Shown here in pieces: positions 25,728 through 35,386 of a stretch of 64,000 nucleotides of DNA. The stretch spans positions 33,782-97,781 of the forward strand of contig NZ_PPHF01000142.1 in the NCBI RefSeq assembly GCF_002904335.1, written 5' to 3'. Each line of letters starts with the position of its first letter. Position 1 is the first letter of the stretch. A program made the translations under genes and the position numbers. The DNA comes from Amycolatopsis sp. CA-126428 (GTDB taxonomy: Bacteria; Actinomycetota; Actinomycetes; Mycobacteriales; Pseudonocardiaceae). The notes below the pieces were generated by a model. That model was not told the origin of the DNA. It did no database searches and was given only the letters and a program-made list of their open reading frames with translations.

Positions 25728-26759
25728 TCATCGCCGGTTCGCGCGCTCCCGCTGGGGCACGACGACGTACTTCGGGTCCTTTGTGGACTCCACCCCCGCT
25801 TCGAACACCCCGAAGCGCTGCAACGCGCTCCCGGCGAACAGCGCCGCCCCGGCCGTCACCGAGACCGCGCGGCTGCGGTGCCCGAGCACCGCGCCCAGCA
25901 GGCCCGCCGCGGTCAGGCGCTCCGACCACTTCCGCAGCCGGTGCGCCTTGCCCGTCGTGTACGCCTCCGCCGTGAGGCCGAGCCGGTTCTCCAGCACCTT
26001 CGACGCCACCAGTTCCGTCGCGGCACCGAAGACCGCCAGCGCCCGCGCCGGGCCGGCCTCCTCGACCGGGACCAGCGCCATCGCGAAGCCGCCCGAACTC
26101 GCCGCCGCCGAGCCGGTGAACACGAACGGCAGCTCGGCGTGGGCCTCGTGCCAGGCCGGGACCGCCGTCTGCGACAGCAGCACCGCCGTGTACGACGCGA
26201 CGGCGGGCGCGATGACCGCCGAGGCCAGTCCGGCGGGCCGGGCGGCCGCGCGCAGGAGCCGGCCGGGCAGCGCGCGCCGCAGCCCGGCGGGCAGCACCTC
26301 GGCGGCCGCGGCCACGCCCACCCCCGGACCGAACGCGCTCAGGATCCAGGTGCCCACGCTCATCGGCGACGTCGGCTTCGCGACGCGCAGCATGTGGTGG
26401 AACCGTTCCGGCCGGCCGAGGTCGGCCACCAGCAGGTAGACGCTGGCGAGCAGCGCCGCCAGCGAACCCGTGCGGCCCACCCGGCGCAGCGCGGGCCGCC
26501 CGGTCACGTCGGCCCCGGCGGCCAGCAGCGACGTGCCCGCGGCGAGCCCACCGGTGAACAGGTACGCCGGCACCTTCCACTCCCACACCGGCGGCTTGAG
26601 CACCGGCCGCCCGTAGTAGGACCGGAACTCGGCCCGGGGCACCATCAGCTCTTCCCCGGCCCCGCCTCGCTTCCCGGACCCGCCTCGCTTGCGGCGGCCG
26701 AAGACGCGGGCCCGGGTGTCGGCGGCCCCGGCGTCGCTGCGCGGTTCGTGCGAGGTCAC
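25728..26759 (-). CDS. NrfD/PsrC-type membrane subunit of formate dehydrogenase
   Basis: A 343-residue membrane protein of the NrfD family (WKVPAYLFTGGLAAGTSLL; ADLGRPERFHHMLRV; PMSVGTWIL). It should anchor the complex and pass electrons to the quinone pool. The GTG overlaps the iron-sulfur subunit stop as GTGA. It is third in the formate dehydrogenase operon. It is a quinone-reducing NrfD subunit rather than the cytochrome b gamma subunit of E. coli Fdn. Confidence 0.88.
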   Translation of the reverse strand: MTSHEPRSDAGAADTRARVFGRRKRGGSGKRGGAGEELMVPRAEFRSYYGRPVLKPPVWEWKVPAYLFTGGLAAGTSLLAAGADVTGRPALRRVGRTGSLAALLASVYLLVADLGRPERFHHMLRVAKPTSPMSVGTWILSAFGPGVGVAAAAEVLPAGLRRALPGRLLRAAARPAGLASAVIAPAVASYTAVLLSQTAVPAWHEAHAELPFVFTGSAAASSGGFAMALVPVEEAGPARALAVFGAATELVASKVLENRLGLTAEAYTTGKAHRLRKWSERLTAAGLLGAVLGHRSRAVSVTAGAALFAGSALQRFGVFEAGVESTKDPKYVVVPQRERANRR

Positions 26760-27805
26760 CGGCGCTTCCTTCCGAACGACCCGAACGGCCCGAACGACGC
26801 GACCGCGGCGGCGAGCAGCGCCGAAGCCGCCATCCCGGCGTACTTCCACATCGCGGGCAGCTCGCGGGTCGGCACCACCGGATCCGGCGGCAGCCCGTAG
26901 ACCTCGGGTTCGTCCAGCAGCAGGAAGAAAGCGCCGTTGCCGCCGACGCCGTCGGACGGGTCGTGCCCGTAGAGCCGCGCTTCGGTGACCCCGCGCTCGT
27001 GCAGGTCCTCGACGCGGCGGGCCGCCCGTTCGCGCAGCTCGTCGAGTTCGCCGAACTGGATCGAGTCGGTCGGGCAGGCCTTGGCGCACGCCGGTTCGAG
27101 GCCGTCGTGGAGCCGGTCGTAGCAGAGCGTGCACTTCTGCGCGCGCCCGTCGTCCGGGCGGCGGTCGATGACGCCGTAGGGGCAGCCCGAGACGCAGTAG
27201 CCGCAGCCGTTGCAGATGTCCTGCTGCACGACGACCGAGCCGAACTCGGTGCGGAACAGCGCGCCGGTCGGGCAGACGTCGAGGCAGCCGGCGTGGGTGC
27301 AGTGCTTGCACACGTCCGACGCCATCAGCCAGCGGAAGTCGGTCCGGCCCTCGGCCCCGGTCGTCGCCCCGGGCAGGTCGAACGACGGCATGCCGAGGTC
27401 TTCCGGCGCCCGCGGCAGGGGAGAGGTGCCCAGCCCGCCGCCGCCCCGCGGCGCCTCCCGCAGCTCCTCGGCGACGAAGGCGGTGGTCACGTCGATCGCC
27501 GACGGCCCGGTCGGCAGCCCCTCGAGGCCGGGCGACTGGCCGCCGAGCGGGCGCTGCTGCTCGATGAAGGCCACGTGCCGCCACGAGTTCGCGCCGAGCG
27601 CGCCGGTGTTGTCGAACGACATGCCGAGCAGGTCGAGCCCGTCTTCGGGGACGGCGTTCCACTCCTTGCAGGCGACTTCGCAGGCCTTGCAGCCGATGCA
27701 CACGGACGTGTCGGTGAAGAACCCGACGCGCGGCGGGTGCCCGGTGTGCCCGGCCTCGCCGGCGACGTCCGGCAGCGGCCCGGACAGCCGGTTCTCGATG
27801 CTCAT
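26756..27805 (-). CDS. Four-cluster iron-sulfur subunit of formate dehydrogenase
   Basis: A 349-residue electron-transfer subunit with cysteine clusters CIGCKACEVACKEW, CKHCTHAGCLDVCP, CNGCGYCVSGCPYG and CTLCYDRL...CAKACP, enough for four [4Fe-4S] centres. A hydrophobic segment near the C-terminus (WKYAGMAASALLAAAVASFG) anchors it to the membrane. ATG overlaps the alpha-subunit stop by 4 nt. It takes electrons from the molybdenum/tungsten subunit to the NrfD-like subunit. Confidence 0.92.
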   Translation of the reverse strand: MSIENRLSGPLPDVAGEAGHTGHPPRVGFFTDTSVCIGCKACEVACKEWNAVPEDGLDLLGMSFDNTGALGANSWRHVAFIEQQRPLGGQSPGLEGLPTGPSAIDVTTAFVAEELREAPRGGGGLGTSPLPRAPEDLGMPSFDLPGATTGAEGRTDFRWLMASDVCKHCTHAGCLDVCPTGALFRTEFGSVVVQQDICNGCGYCVSGCPYGVIDRRPDDGRAQKCTLCYDRLHDGLEPACAKACPTDSIQFGELDELRERAARRVEDLHERGVTEARLYGHDPSDGVGGNGAFFLLLDEPEVYGLPPDPVVPTRELPAMWKYAGMAASALLAAAVASFGPFGSFGRKRR

Positions 27806-30800
27806 GATCGGTCCTCCGTGGCGTGGCCGGGTTCGACGTGCTCGGTGGCGACCCGGGTACCCGTTTCCGGCGTGATGCCCGCCCGCGCGCGGTACTCCTC
27901 GAGCAACGCGAGCAGCTCGGCACCGCGCGGCCGCCGTCCGGGCCGGACGTCGCAGGTGGCGACCTTGCTCTCCTGGATGAAGACGTTCGGGTCCAGCACC
28001 ACGCCGAAGAGGTCGTTGACGACGTCCCGGGCGACCAGCCCGGAGCCGCCCCAGTGGTAGGGCATCCACACCTGGTGCACGACCCGGTCCTGCACCCGCA
28101 GCGGCGCCATCCGGTCGGTCACGAACACCCGCGCCTCGACGGCCGCCCGTGCGGTGACGACGTGCGCCCAGCCCAGGTGCGCCAGCCCGCGCAGCTTCGC
28201 CAGCTCGGGGGAGACCTCGACGAACAGGTCCGGCTGCAGCTCCGACAGGTAGGGCAGCGTCCGGCTCATCCCGCCCGCGGTGTGGTGCTCGGTCAGCCGC
28301 GCGGCGGTGAACACGAACGGGAACACCTCGCCGCCGGGCTCGGGCGGCGACGGGTGCGACGGGTTGTCCCGGCGGCCGTAGACCTTCCGCGTCGGATTCC
28401 CCTGCTGCGCGTAGAAGGGGTTCCGGAACGGCGATTCGTGCGGTTCGTAGTGCGCCGGCAGCGGCCCGTCGGCCAGCCCCGACGGCGCGAACAGCCACGC
28501 CTTGCCGTCCGACTGCATGATGAACGGGTCGTCGCCGCGCAGCGCGGCCGGCCCCACGGCGCCCGGCGGCGGGACGTGGTCCGGCGGCTTGGTCTTCTCG
28601 AAGTCGGGGACGTCGTGGCCGGTCCATTCGCCGCGCTCGGCGTCCCACCAGATCAGGGCCTTGCGCTCGCTCCACGGCCGTCCCTGCGGGTCGGCCGACG
28701 CGCGGTTGTAGAGCACCCGCCGGTCCATCGGCCACACCCAGCCCCACTCGTGGGCGTAGAAGTCCTGCTCGAAGCGGGACTTCCGGCGGGCGGCCTGGTT
28801 GACGCCGTCGGCGTAGACGCCGCTGTAGATCCAGCAGCCGCAGGACGTGCTGCCGTCGGCCTTGAGCTCGAGGTATCCGGAGAGCTCCTTGCCGGTGGTC
28901 AGGTCCTGGCCGTTGATCCGCCGCAGCACGTCCTCGGCGGAGGGTTCGTCACCGTGCACTTCGTAGTCCCAGGCCAGGTCCAGCACCGGCCGGTCGCGCT
29001 CGTCTTCCGAGCCCGCCAGCCGCTCGCGGACGAGCCGGCCGAGGTGGTGGAAGAACCACAGCTCCGAGCGCTGGTCCCCGGCCGGCTCGACGGCCTTTTC
29101 GCGCCACTGCAGCATGCGCTGGGTCTGGGTGAACGTCCCCTCCTTCTCGACGTGCGAGGCGGCGGGGAAGAAGAACACCTCGGTGCGGCACTGCTCCGGT
29201 ACGATCTCGCCGGTCTCGATCTCCGGCGCGTCCTTCCAGAAGGTGGCGCTCTCGATCATCGTCAGGTCCCGGACGACCAGCCAGTCGAGGTTGGCCATGC
29301 CGAGCCGCTGCAGGCGGCCGTGCGCGGACCCGACGGCCGGGTTCTGCCCGAGCAGGAAGTAGCCGGAGACCTTGCCGTCGACCATGTCCATGACCGTGCG
29401 GTAGGTGCCGTGGTCGCCGTTGATCCTCGGCAGGTAGCCGAAGCAGAAGTCGTTGTCCGGCGTGGCTTTCTCGCCCCAGTACTCCTTGAGCAGCGACACG
29501 GTGTAGGCGTCGGCGTTGCGCCAGAAGCCCTTCTGCTTGTCGCCGCGGACGCTGTCGAGGTAGCCGGCCAGCGTGGCCTGCTCGGGGGTGGGCATCGGCA
29601 GGTAGCCGGGCAGCAGGTTGAACAGCGTCGGGATGTCGGTCGAGCCCTGGATGCTGGCGTGCCCGCGCAGCGCGAACACCCCGCCGCCGGGCCGCCCGAT
29701 GTTGCCGAGCAGCAGCTGGATGATCGAGCCTGCGCGGATGTACTGGGCGCCGACGCTGTGCTGCGTCCAGCCGACGCTGTAGACGAGCGCGGCCGTGTGC
29801 TCCCGGCCCGAGTTGCGCGTCCAGGCGTCACAGACCCGCTGGAAGAGCTCCTTCGGCGTGCCGCAGGTGGCCTCGACCATTTCGGGCGTGTAGCGGGCGA
29901 AGTGGCGCTTGAGGATCTGGAACACGCAGCGCGGGTGCTGCAGCGTCGGGTCGGCGGCGATTTCCTCGCTGCCGCCTTCGAGCACCGGGCCGCCCGAGCC
30001 GTGCTGGTCGGACGCCGACGTCTCCTTGCCGTGCCCGCCGCTCTCGGCCGGCCGGATGCCCTCGTAGTGCCAGGTCGACGGGTCGTAGGCGGCCTTGGCT
30101 TCGTCGTAGCCGCTGAAGAGGCCGTCGAGGTCCTCGGTGTCCTGGTAGTCCTCGGACACCAGGAAGGAGGCGTTGGTGTAGGCGACCACGTACTCGCGGA
30201 AGTCGAGGTCGTTGCCGAGGATGTGGTTGATCACCCCGCCGAGGAACGCGATGTCGGTGCCGGCGCGCAGCGGGACGTGGGCGTCGGCGAGCGCGCTCGT
30301 CCGGGTGAAGCGCGGGTCGATGTGGAACACCTCGGCCCCGCGGGCCTTCGCCTCCATCACCCACTGGAACCCCACCGGGTGCGCCTCGGCCATGTTCGAG
30401 CCCATGATGACGACGCAGTCGGAGTTCTGCAGGTCCTGCTGGTAGTCCGTCGCGCCACCGCGACCGAAGGAAGTCCCCAGACCGGGAACGGTGGCGGAGT
30501 GTCAAATACGGGCCTGGTTCTCGATCTGGATCGCGCCCAGTGCCGTGAAGAGCTTCTTGATCAGGTAGTTCTCTTCGTTGTCCAGGGTGGCGCCGCCGAG
30601 GCTGGCCAGCCCCATGGTGCGCCGCAGCGGCTTCCCGTGCTCGTCGGCGTCCTGCCAGCCCTTCCGGCGGGCGTCGAGCACGCGGTCGGCGACCATCTCC
30701 ATGGCGGTGCCGAGGTCGAGCTCGGTCCATTCGGTGGCGTAGGGCGCGCGGTAGCGGACCTTCTGCTCGCGCTGCGGGCCGGTGACCAGCTGCTTGCTCG

Positions 30801-31071
30801 CCGAGCCCTTGGGACAGAGCCGGCCGCGGGAGATGGGGCTGTGCGGGTCGCCTTCGATCTGGACGACCTTCTCGTTCTTGACGAAGACCTGCTGCCCGCA
30901 GCCGACGGCGCAGTAGGGGCAGACGGACCTGGCCACCCGGTCGGCGCTCGCGGTGCGCGGGACGAGGGCTTCGGAGCGCGGGGATTCGGCCGCCTTGCCC
31001 CGGCCGAGGGGGTCGGGGCCGGTGAGTTGCCGGTAGACGGGCCAGGATTCGAGCCACCGCCGTGGTCCCAC
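27802..31071 (-). CDS. Selenocysteine-containing formate dehydrogenase catalytic subunit
   Basis: One 1089-residue molybdopterin enzyme read through an in-frame TGA at 30504-30502, giving Sec190 in ...QARI-Sec-HSATVPGLGTSFG. The two flanking frames are in phase and continuous: the N-terminal part binds a [4Fe-4S] cluster (CPYCAVGC, CPKG) and the C-terminal part binds the molybdopterin guanine dinucleotide. E. coli FdnG has Sec at about residue 196 in the same sequence setting (RI-Sec-H). A SECIS hairpin follows the TGA. It oxidises formate to CO2. The GTG at 31071 has GGGAGG 5 nt upstream; a GTG at 31077 overlaps that site. Automated callers may split or truncate this gene. Confidence 0.93.
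30453..30504 (-). promoter_or_regulatory. Bacterial SECIS element for selenocysteine insertion
   Basis: Right after the TGA the mRNA can fold: lower stem 30496-30489 with 30460-30453 (8 perfect pairs), upper stem TCCC/GGGA, and apical loop GGTCTG at 30483-30478. The loop lies 18 nt after the TGA, the same loop and spacing as in E. coli fdhF. It should bind SelB. Confidence 0.85.
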
Positions 31072-31172
31072 GCCCACCTCCCGACTCTGCCGTTTCCGCC
31101 GGCCGACTACCCGGAGCTTCCCGAGCCTAAACCGGCCCGGTCCTTCCCGCCGCTTTCACGCCCGGCGCCGGT

Positions 31173-31226
31173 GTCGCGAATGCCTCATCCGGGACATCCG
31201 AGGCCCCCGGATGAGGCATCCGCGAC
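31173..31226. repeat. Long palindrome, copy B of the 7385 family
   Basis: Arms 31173-31193 and 31206-31226 are 21-nt inverted copies with one mismatch and a 12-nt loop. Core and right flank (GCGACGTTCG) match copy A. It lies 18 nt after the stop of the MFS gene and 101 nt before the formate dehydrogenase start, so it may stop transcription between the two same-strand genes. Confidence 0.85.
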
Positions 31227-31244
31227 GTTCGAACCCGGCGTGCG

Positions 31245-32753
31245 TCAGGTCGAGAACGGCGAGGACGCGCCCTCGGCGCGGGTGCGGCCGCGACGGCCCG
31301 CGGCGGCGAGGGGCTGGGCGATGTCCTCCAGGGACTTGCCTTCCGCGTCCACCGCCAGGAACCGGGCCACCAAGCCGCCCGCGATCATCACGGCCGCGCC
31401 CAGCAGGTAGCCGATGAACAGGCGGACCGGGTGGTCGCCGGTGCCGATCAGGGCGCCGTAGATCACCGGGCCCAGTGCGCCGAAGCACTGCGCGATCGCG
31501 AAGAACACCGCGATCGCCTTCGCCCGGACCTCCAGCGGGAAGATCTCGCTCACCGTCAGGTAGCCCGCGCTCGCGCCGGCGGAGGCGAAGAAGAAGATCA
31601 CGCACCACGCGATCGTCTGCGTGGTCGCGTTGAGCGCGCCGGCGTAGAACAGCACCGCCGTCACCGCCAGCAGGACACCCGACACGACGTACGTCCCGGA
31701 GATCATCTTGCGCCGGCCGAGGGTGTCGAACAGGTGGCCGATGGTGAAGGGGCCCACCAGGTTGCCCACCGCGAACGCGATCAGGTAGATCGGCGTCGCC
31801 TCGGAGGACACCCCGTAGAACTTGCCGAGCACCAGCGTGTAGGTGAAGAAGATCGCGTTGTACAGGAACGACTGGCTGATCATCAGCGACGCGCCCAGCA
31901 CGGCCCTCGACGGGTAGTCGCGGAACAGCACCCTGGCCAGGGCGACGTACCCGATCCGCTCGGCGGGCGTCACCTCGATCGCCTTCTTCTCGTCGACCGG
32001 CGGCAGGCTGCGGCCGGTGTGCTCGACCTCCTGCTCGATCTGGGTGATCGACTCCTCGGCCGCCTCCGCCTTGCCGTGCATGATCTGCCACCGCGGGCTC
32101 TCCGGCAGGTGCCGCCGCACCAGCAGGATCACCAGCCCGAGCACCGGCCCGATGAGGAAGCCCAGCCGCCAGCCCAGGGCGAGGTCCATCCGGTTCAGCA
32201 GGATGTAGGTCCCGATCGTCCCCAGCACGGCCCCGGCCCAGTAGGTGCCGTTGACCGCGATGTCCACCCGGCCCCGGTAGCGGGCCGGGATCAGCTCGTC
32301 GATCGCCGAGTTGATGGCCGCGTACTCGCCGCCGATCCCCATGCCGGCCACGAACCTCGTCGCGTAGAGGAAGATCACCCAGCCCGCGCCGTTGCCGAGG
32401 GTCAGCGCCGTCAGGCCACTGCCCACGAGGTAGACGGCCAGGGTCAGCATGAACAGGTTCCGGCGGCCGAGCTTGTCGGAGAGGCTGCCGAAGAACAGCG
32501 CCCCGACCACCTCGCCGGCCAGGTAGATCGTCGCCAGCAGCCCGACGGCCGCGGACGACATGTGCAGCGTCTCGGGCTTGGTGAGCGTGTCGGCGACCGC
32601 GCTGGCCACCGTGATCTCCAGGCCGTCGAGGATCCAGGCCACCCCCAGGGCGACCACCATCCGCGTGTGGAACGGGGACCAGGGCAACCGGTCGATGCGT
32701 GCCGGGATGAGCGTGCGCACCCCCGTGGACGCCGGATCGGGTGTTGCCGCCAT
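31245..32753 (-). CDS. MFS transporter, sugar/metabolite:H+ symporter-like
   Basis: A 502-residue membrane protein with 12 predicted helices, motif A GSLSDKLGRRNLFML, and a long central loop with RRHLPESPRW, the signature of the sugar porter/MHS group. The second-half copy DTLGRRKMISG is also present. Substrate unknown (organic acid or sugar). The ATG at 32753 follows AAGGAGG by 6 nt. It precedes the formate dehydrogenase genes on the same strand, but the palindrome between them argues for separate transcripts. Confidence 0.87.
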   Translation of the reverse strand: MAATPDPASTGVRTLIPARIDRLPWSPFHTRMVVALGVAWILDGLEITVASAVADTLTKPETLHMSSAAVGLLATIYLAGEVVGALFFGSLSDKLGRRNLFMLTLAVYLVGSGLTALTLGNGAGWVIFLYATRFVAGMGIGGEYAAINSAIDELIPARYRGRVDIAVNGTYWAGAVLGTIGTYILLNRMDLALGWRLGFLIGPVLGLVILLVRRHLPESPRWQIMHGKAEAAEESITQIEQEVEHTGRSLPPVDEKKAIEVTPAERIGYVALARVLFRDYPSRAVLGASLMISQSFLYNAIFFTYTLVLGKFYGVSSEATPIYLIAFAVGNLVGPFTIGHLFDTLGRRKMISGTYVVSGVLLAVTAVLFYAGALNATTQTIAWCVIFFFASAGASAGYLTVSEIFPLEVRAKAIAVFFAIAQCFGALGPVIYGALIGTGDHPVRLFIGYLLGAAVMIAGGLVARFLAVDAEGKSLEDIAQPLAAAGRRGRTRAEGASSPFST

Positions 32754-32842
32754 GACAACCTCCTTGTGAGCAGATCGCCCAGCGTGACTTCCCCCGTCGT
32801 GCCCTGGCGAAACACGATCGGGTCGACTCGCGCGGTCACGGC

Positions 32843-32872
32843 TTGTGATCGGCCGGATACGCTCATTAGTCT
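32843..32872 (+). promoter_or_regulatory. Putative promoter of the second STAS gene
   Basis: TTGTGA (32843-32848), an 18-nt spacer and TAGTCT (32867-32872), about 60 nt before the STAS start. Confidence 0.35.
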
Positions 32873-32931
32873 GGCGCGCGGGCGGGTCGTGCAGGGGCCG
32901 CACTGCCTGTTCGTGCCGGCCCTTGACGAAG

Positions 32932-33360
32932 ATGGGGTGTTTTCGCGTGGCGTCCTTCGGTTGCCCGTCAGGGCGATTGCGAGTCTCGTGCTCGCACGGT
33001 GAGCCGGTGCTCCTGGCGTTGACCGGCGAGCTCGACGCCGGGACGGTGCGGGTCGTCGTGGGATCGGTGGCCGCCGCGCTGGCCGGCAGCCCGGAACCGC
33101 GGGTGATCTTGGTGGACCTCGCCGGGCTGCACTTCCTCGGTGCGGCGGGCGTTCGCGCGCTGAGCGCGCTGACCGACCAGGCTGCCGCCCGGAACGCCCG
33201 GCTCCGCGTCGTCACGGGCGAGAACGCGGTGGTGAGCCGGGCGCTGCGGCTGACCGGGGTGGACCGGGTGCTGGACGTCTACCCCGATCGGGGAGCGGCG
33301 CTGAGTGCCGGCGACGGCCGCGAGTTCCTCCGGCTGACCGCCCGGATGTGGAACAGCTGA
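32932..33360 (+). CDS. STAS-domain protein without phosphoserine
   Basis: About 142 residues. VLLALTGELDAGTVRVVVGS and VILVDLAGLHFLGAAGVRAL define a STAS fold of the anti-sigma-factor antagonist type. The usual DSSG phosphorylation site reads GAAG, so it cannot be switched by Ser phosphorylation there. Start uncertain: ATG 32932 or GTG 32947, the latter 9 nt after GGGG. No kinase or phosphatase partner is adjacent; it is divergent from the MFS gene. Confidence 0.8.
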   Translation: MGCFRVASFGCPSGRLRVSCSHGEPVLLALTGELDAGTVRVVVGSVAAALAGSPEPRVILVDLAGLHFLGAAGVRALSALTDQAAARNARLRVVTGENAVVSRALRLTGVDRVLDVYPDRGAALSAGDGREFLRLTARMWNS

Positions 33361-33510
33361 CTGTCCACAGCGGACGGTTTACCCGGCGGGGTTCCGTGGT
33401 CCCGATAACGTCACCTGATTCCCGCCGGCCAAGGCCGCGCAAGGTCACCCGATCGCCGTGGTGGGCAGGGTCCGCGCGGCGGTCCGCACCGGGCCGCCGC
33501 GCGAAGCTGC

Positions 33511-34005
33511 TCAGCGCTGAACCTTGGCCGCCGCGAAGTAGGCGTTCGACGGGCCGGTGAACGACAGCACCACGCCGACCACCGCCGCGAGCACCGCGAG
33601 GTAGCCGCCGATCGTGCTCTGGCCGATCAGCACCGACAGCAGCTGCAGGGCGGCGAGCACGGTCAGCACGATGCGCGCCCAGTTGCGGCCGGCGCGCAGC
33701 TTGAACGCGAACAGCAGGTACAGCCCGGCGATGATCACCGCGATCACCATCGCGGTGATGATCGTGACGTTCACCGCCTGGTCGATCTGCGCGTCGGTGA
33801 GGTTGCCGCCGCGTTGTCTGTTCGTGTCACGCATGGTGGTGGCGATCCGGTCCCGGTTGCCGAAGATCAGCAGGCCCCCGATGAGCCCGATCACCGGCGC
33901 GACGATGAACGCCCAGAAGGCGCCTTCGACCGTGCCCGGCCGGGCCGGAGCGGGCGCCGGGCCCGTCGAAGCGGACGACTGCGGGTAGTTCGGTGATCCA
34001 CTCAT
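33511..34005 (-). CDS. Four-helix membrane protein of unknown function
   Basis: A 164-residue protein with a Pro/Ala-rich cytoplasmic N-terminus, then four hydrophobic helices (FIVAPVIGLIGGLLIFG; IITAMVIAVIIAGLYLLFAF; ARIVLTVLAALQLLSVLIG; YLAVLAAVVGVVLSF). Similar small four-helix proteins are common in Actinobacteria without known function. Loop 1 has MRDTNRQRGGNLTDAQID. The ATG lies just after an AT-rich stretch (33998-34020) likely to hold its promoter. Confidence 0.75.
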   Translation of the reverse strand: MSGSPNYPQSSASTGPAPAPARPGTVEGAFWAFIVAPVIGLIGGLLIFGNRDRIATTMRDTNRQRGGNLTDAQIDQAVNVTIITAMVIAVIIAGLYLLFAFKLRAGRNWARIVLTVLAALQLLSVLIGQSTIGGYLAVLAAVVGVVLSFTGPSNAYFAAAKVQR

Positions 34006-34234
34006 AAAGGATCAAATAGCACTCTTCCGGGCGACTCGCAGGGCGAGCGGGCCGGGCGTTCCCGGCCGCCCCTTTTCCGGCTCCGGTCCGCACGCGGAAA
34101 TTCCCCTTCCGGTCGCCGTTCCACAGTGGATTCACAAGCGGTTCCCGGGCCGGGGCGCGAAAAAACGCAAGATCGGGTGCGGTGCGGTCGTGGCACCTCG
34201 TCCGCGCCCGGCCACCCGGTCGCGCGAGCCGTGG

Positions 34235-34717
34235 TCAGCGGCCGGTGCTGCCGTCGATCAGCTCGCGCAGGATGTCGGCGTGCCCGGCGTGGCGGCCGGT
34301 CTCCTCGATCAGGTGAACCAGCGCCCAGCGCATCGACGGCGCGGAGCGGCCGGGCCGGGCCACTGGCCGCGTCAGGTCGGTGCAGGCGTCGATGACCGCG
34401 TTCGCCCGGTCGCACGCGGCGCGGTAGTCCGCCACGACCGAGTCGACGGTCTCGTCCGGGCGCGGCCGGAACGTCCCGGGCCAGTCCGCGGTGTCCTCGC
34501 CGAGGAACGTGAAGCGTTCGACGTGCGCGAGGTGCCGGACCAGGCCCAGCAGCGACGTGCCCGACGGGACGCCGGGCGTGCGGACCTGCGGCTCCGGCAC
34601 GCCTTGCGCCTTGGCCACCACGGCGGCCCGCAGGTGGTCGAGGAAACCGCGCAGCACCTCCTTTTCGGCCGGTCCGGTGCGTGGGGGCGGGGTGTCCCGC
34701 CGCCGGGTTCGGGGCAT
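34235..34717 (-). CDS. DinB / DUF664 family protein
   Basis: A 160-residue four-helix protein: GTSLLGLVRHLAHVERF carries the first conserved His and LVHLIEETGRHAGHADILRE the others of the DinB metal site. Members are thought to act as thiol-dependent S-transferases or hydrolases; the substrate is unknown. It starts 11 nt after the methyltransferase stop with GAAAGG upstream, so the two are probably cotranscribed. Confidence 0.82.
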   Translation of the reverse strand: MPRTRRRDTPPPRTGPAEKEVLRGFLDHLRAAVVAKAQGVPEPQVRTPGVPSGTSLLGLVRHLAHVERFTFLGEDTADWPGTFRPRPDETVDSVVADYRAACDRANAVIDACTDLTRPVARPGRSAPSMRWALVHLIEETGRHAGHADILRELIDGSTGR

Positions 34718-34728
34718 CGCTCGGCCTT

Positions 34729-35346
34729 TCAGCGGGTGCGGCGGATCAGCAGGAGGTGGTCGACGACTTCGGCGGTCTGCCCGCCGGGGCCGGTGGCCCG
34801 GCGGGTGAGGGCGTCGGCGCGCTCGACGGTCCACCCCGCCGGATCGAGCGACGGCGCTTCGAGGGGCGGGCGAGCCGCCGGGTCCTGGTGCCACGACCAC
34901 GGCGCGACGGACCCGTGCTCGACGACCAGGAGCCGGCCGCCGGGGGAGAGCGCTTCCGCGGCCTGCCGCAGCACGCGGTCGCGGGGGAGCGGGAAGGACG
35001 TGTGCAGGTAGTGCGCCGAGACGAGGTCGAACGGGCCGGCGGGGAACGTCGCCGCCAGGTCGTGCCGTTCCCCGGTGATCCGGCCGGCGAGCCCGAGGTC
35101 CCGGGCGCGGCGGCCGAGGTGGGCGAGGGCGACGGCGGAGATGTCGGCGGCGGTCACCCGCCAGCCGCGCCGGGCCGGCCACAGCGCGTCCCCGCCGGCG
35201 CCGGACCCGAGGTCGAGGGCCCGGCCCGGGGCCGGCCGGGCGACGACCTCGACGAGCCGGACGTTGGCGCGCGGCTCGCCGCCGGGGAGGTGGGCCGTGT
35301 AGTGGCCGTCCCAGAACCGGGACGCTTCGGTGGTGGAGGTGGTCAT
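34729..35346 (-). CDS. Class I SAM-dependent methyltransferase
   Basis: A 205-residue methyltransferase. Motif I is ALDLGSGAGGDALW, motif II region GWRVTAADIS, and the post-motif is GGRLLVVEHG. RFWDGHYTAHLPGGEPRANV at the N-terminus resembles the tellurite/thiopurine-type small methyltransferases. The substrate is not apparent. It is divergent from an XRE-cupin regulator with a palindrome between them. Confidence 0.85.
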   Translation of the reverse strand: MTTSTTEASRFWDGHYTAHLPGGEPRANVRLVEVVARPAPGRALDLGSGAGGDALWPARRGWRVTAADISAVALAHLGRRARDLGLAGRITGERHDLAATFPAGPFDLVSAHYLHTSFPLPRDRVLRQAAEALSPGGRLLVVEHGSVAPWSWHQDPAARPPLEAPSLDPAGWTVERADALTRRATGPGGQTAEVVDHLLLIRRTR

Positions 35347-35386
35347 GGGCCCACCCTGACCCGACACCGGCGCAATTGGCACGGTT

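Noticed and set aside
30405..30504. Split of the formate dehydrogenase subunit into two genes or a frameshifted pseudogene
   Set aside because: Both parts are in the same phase, only a TGA separates them, the residue context matches selenocysteine, and a SECIS hairpin follows.
27823..31410. A 1195-codon open frame on the plus strand across the formate dehydrogenase region
   Set aside because: It mirrors the minus-strand gene, has Arg/Val/Gly-rich nonsense composition, no domain motif and no ribosome binding site. It is a by-product of high GC.
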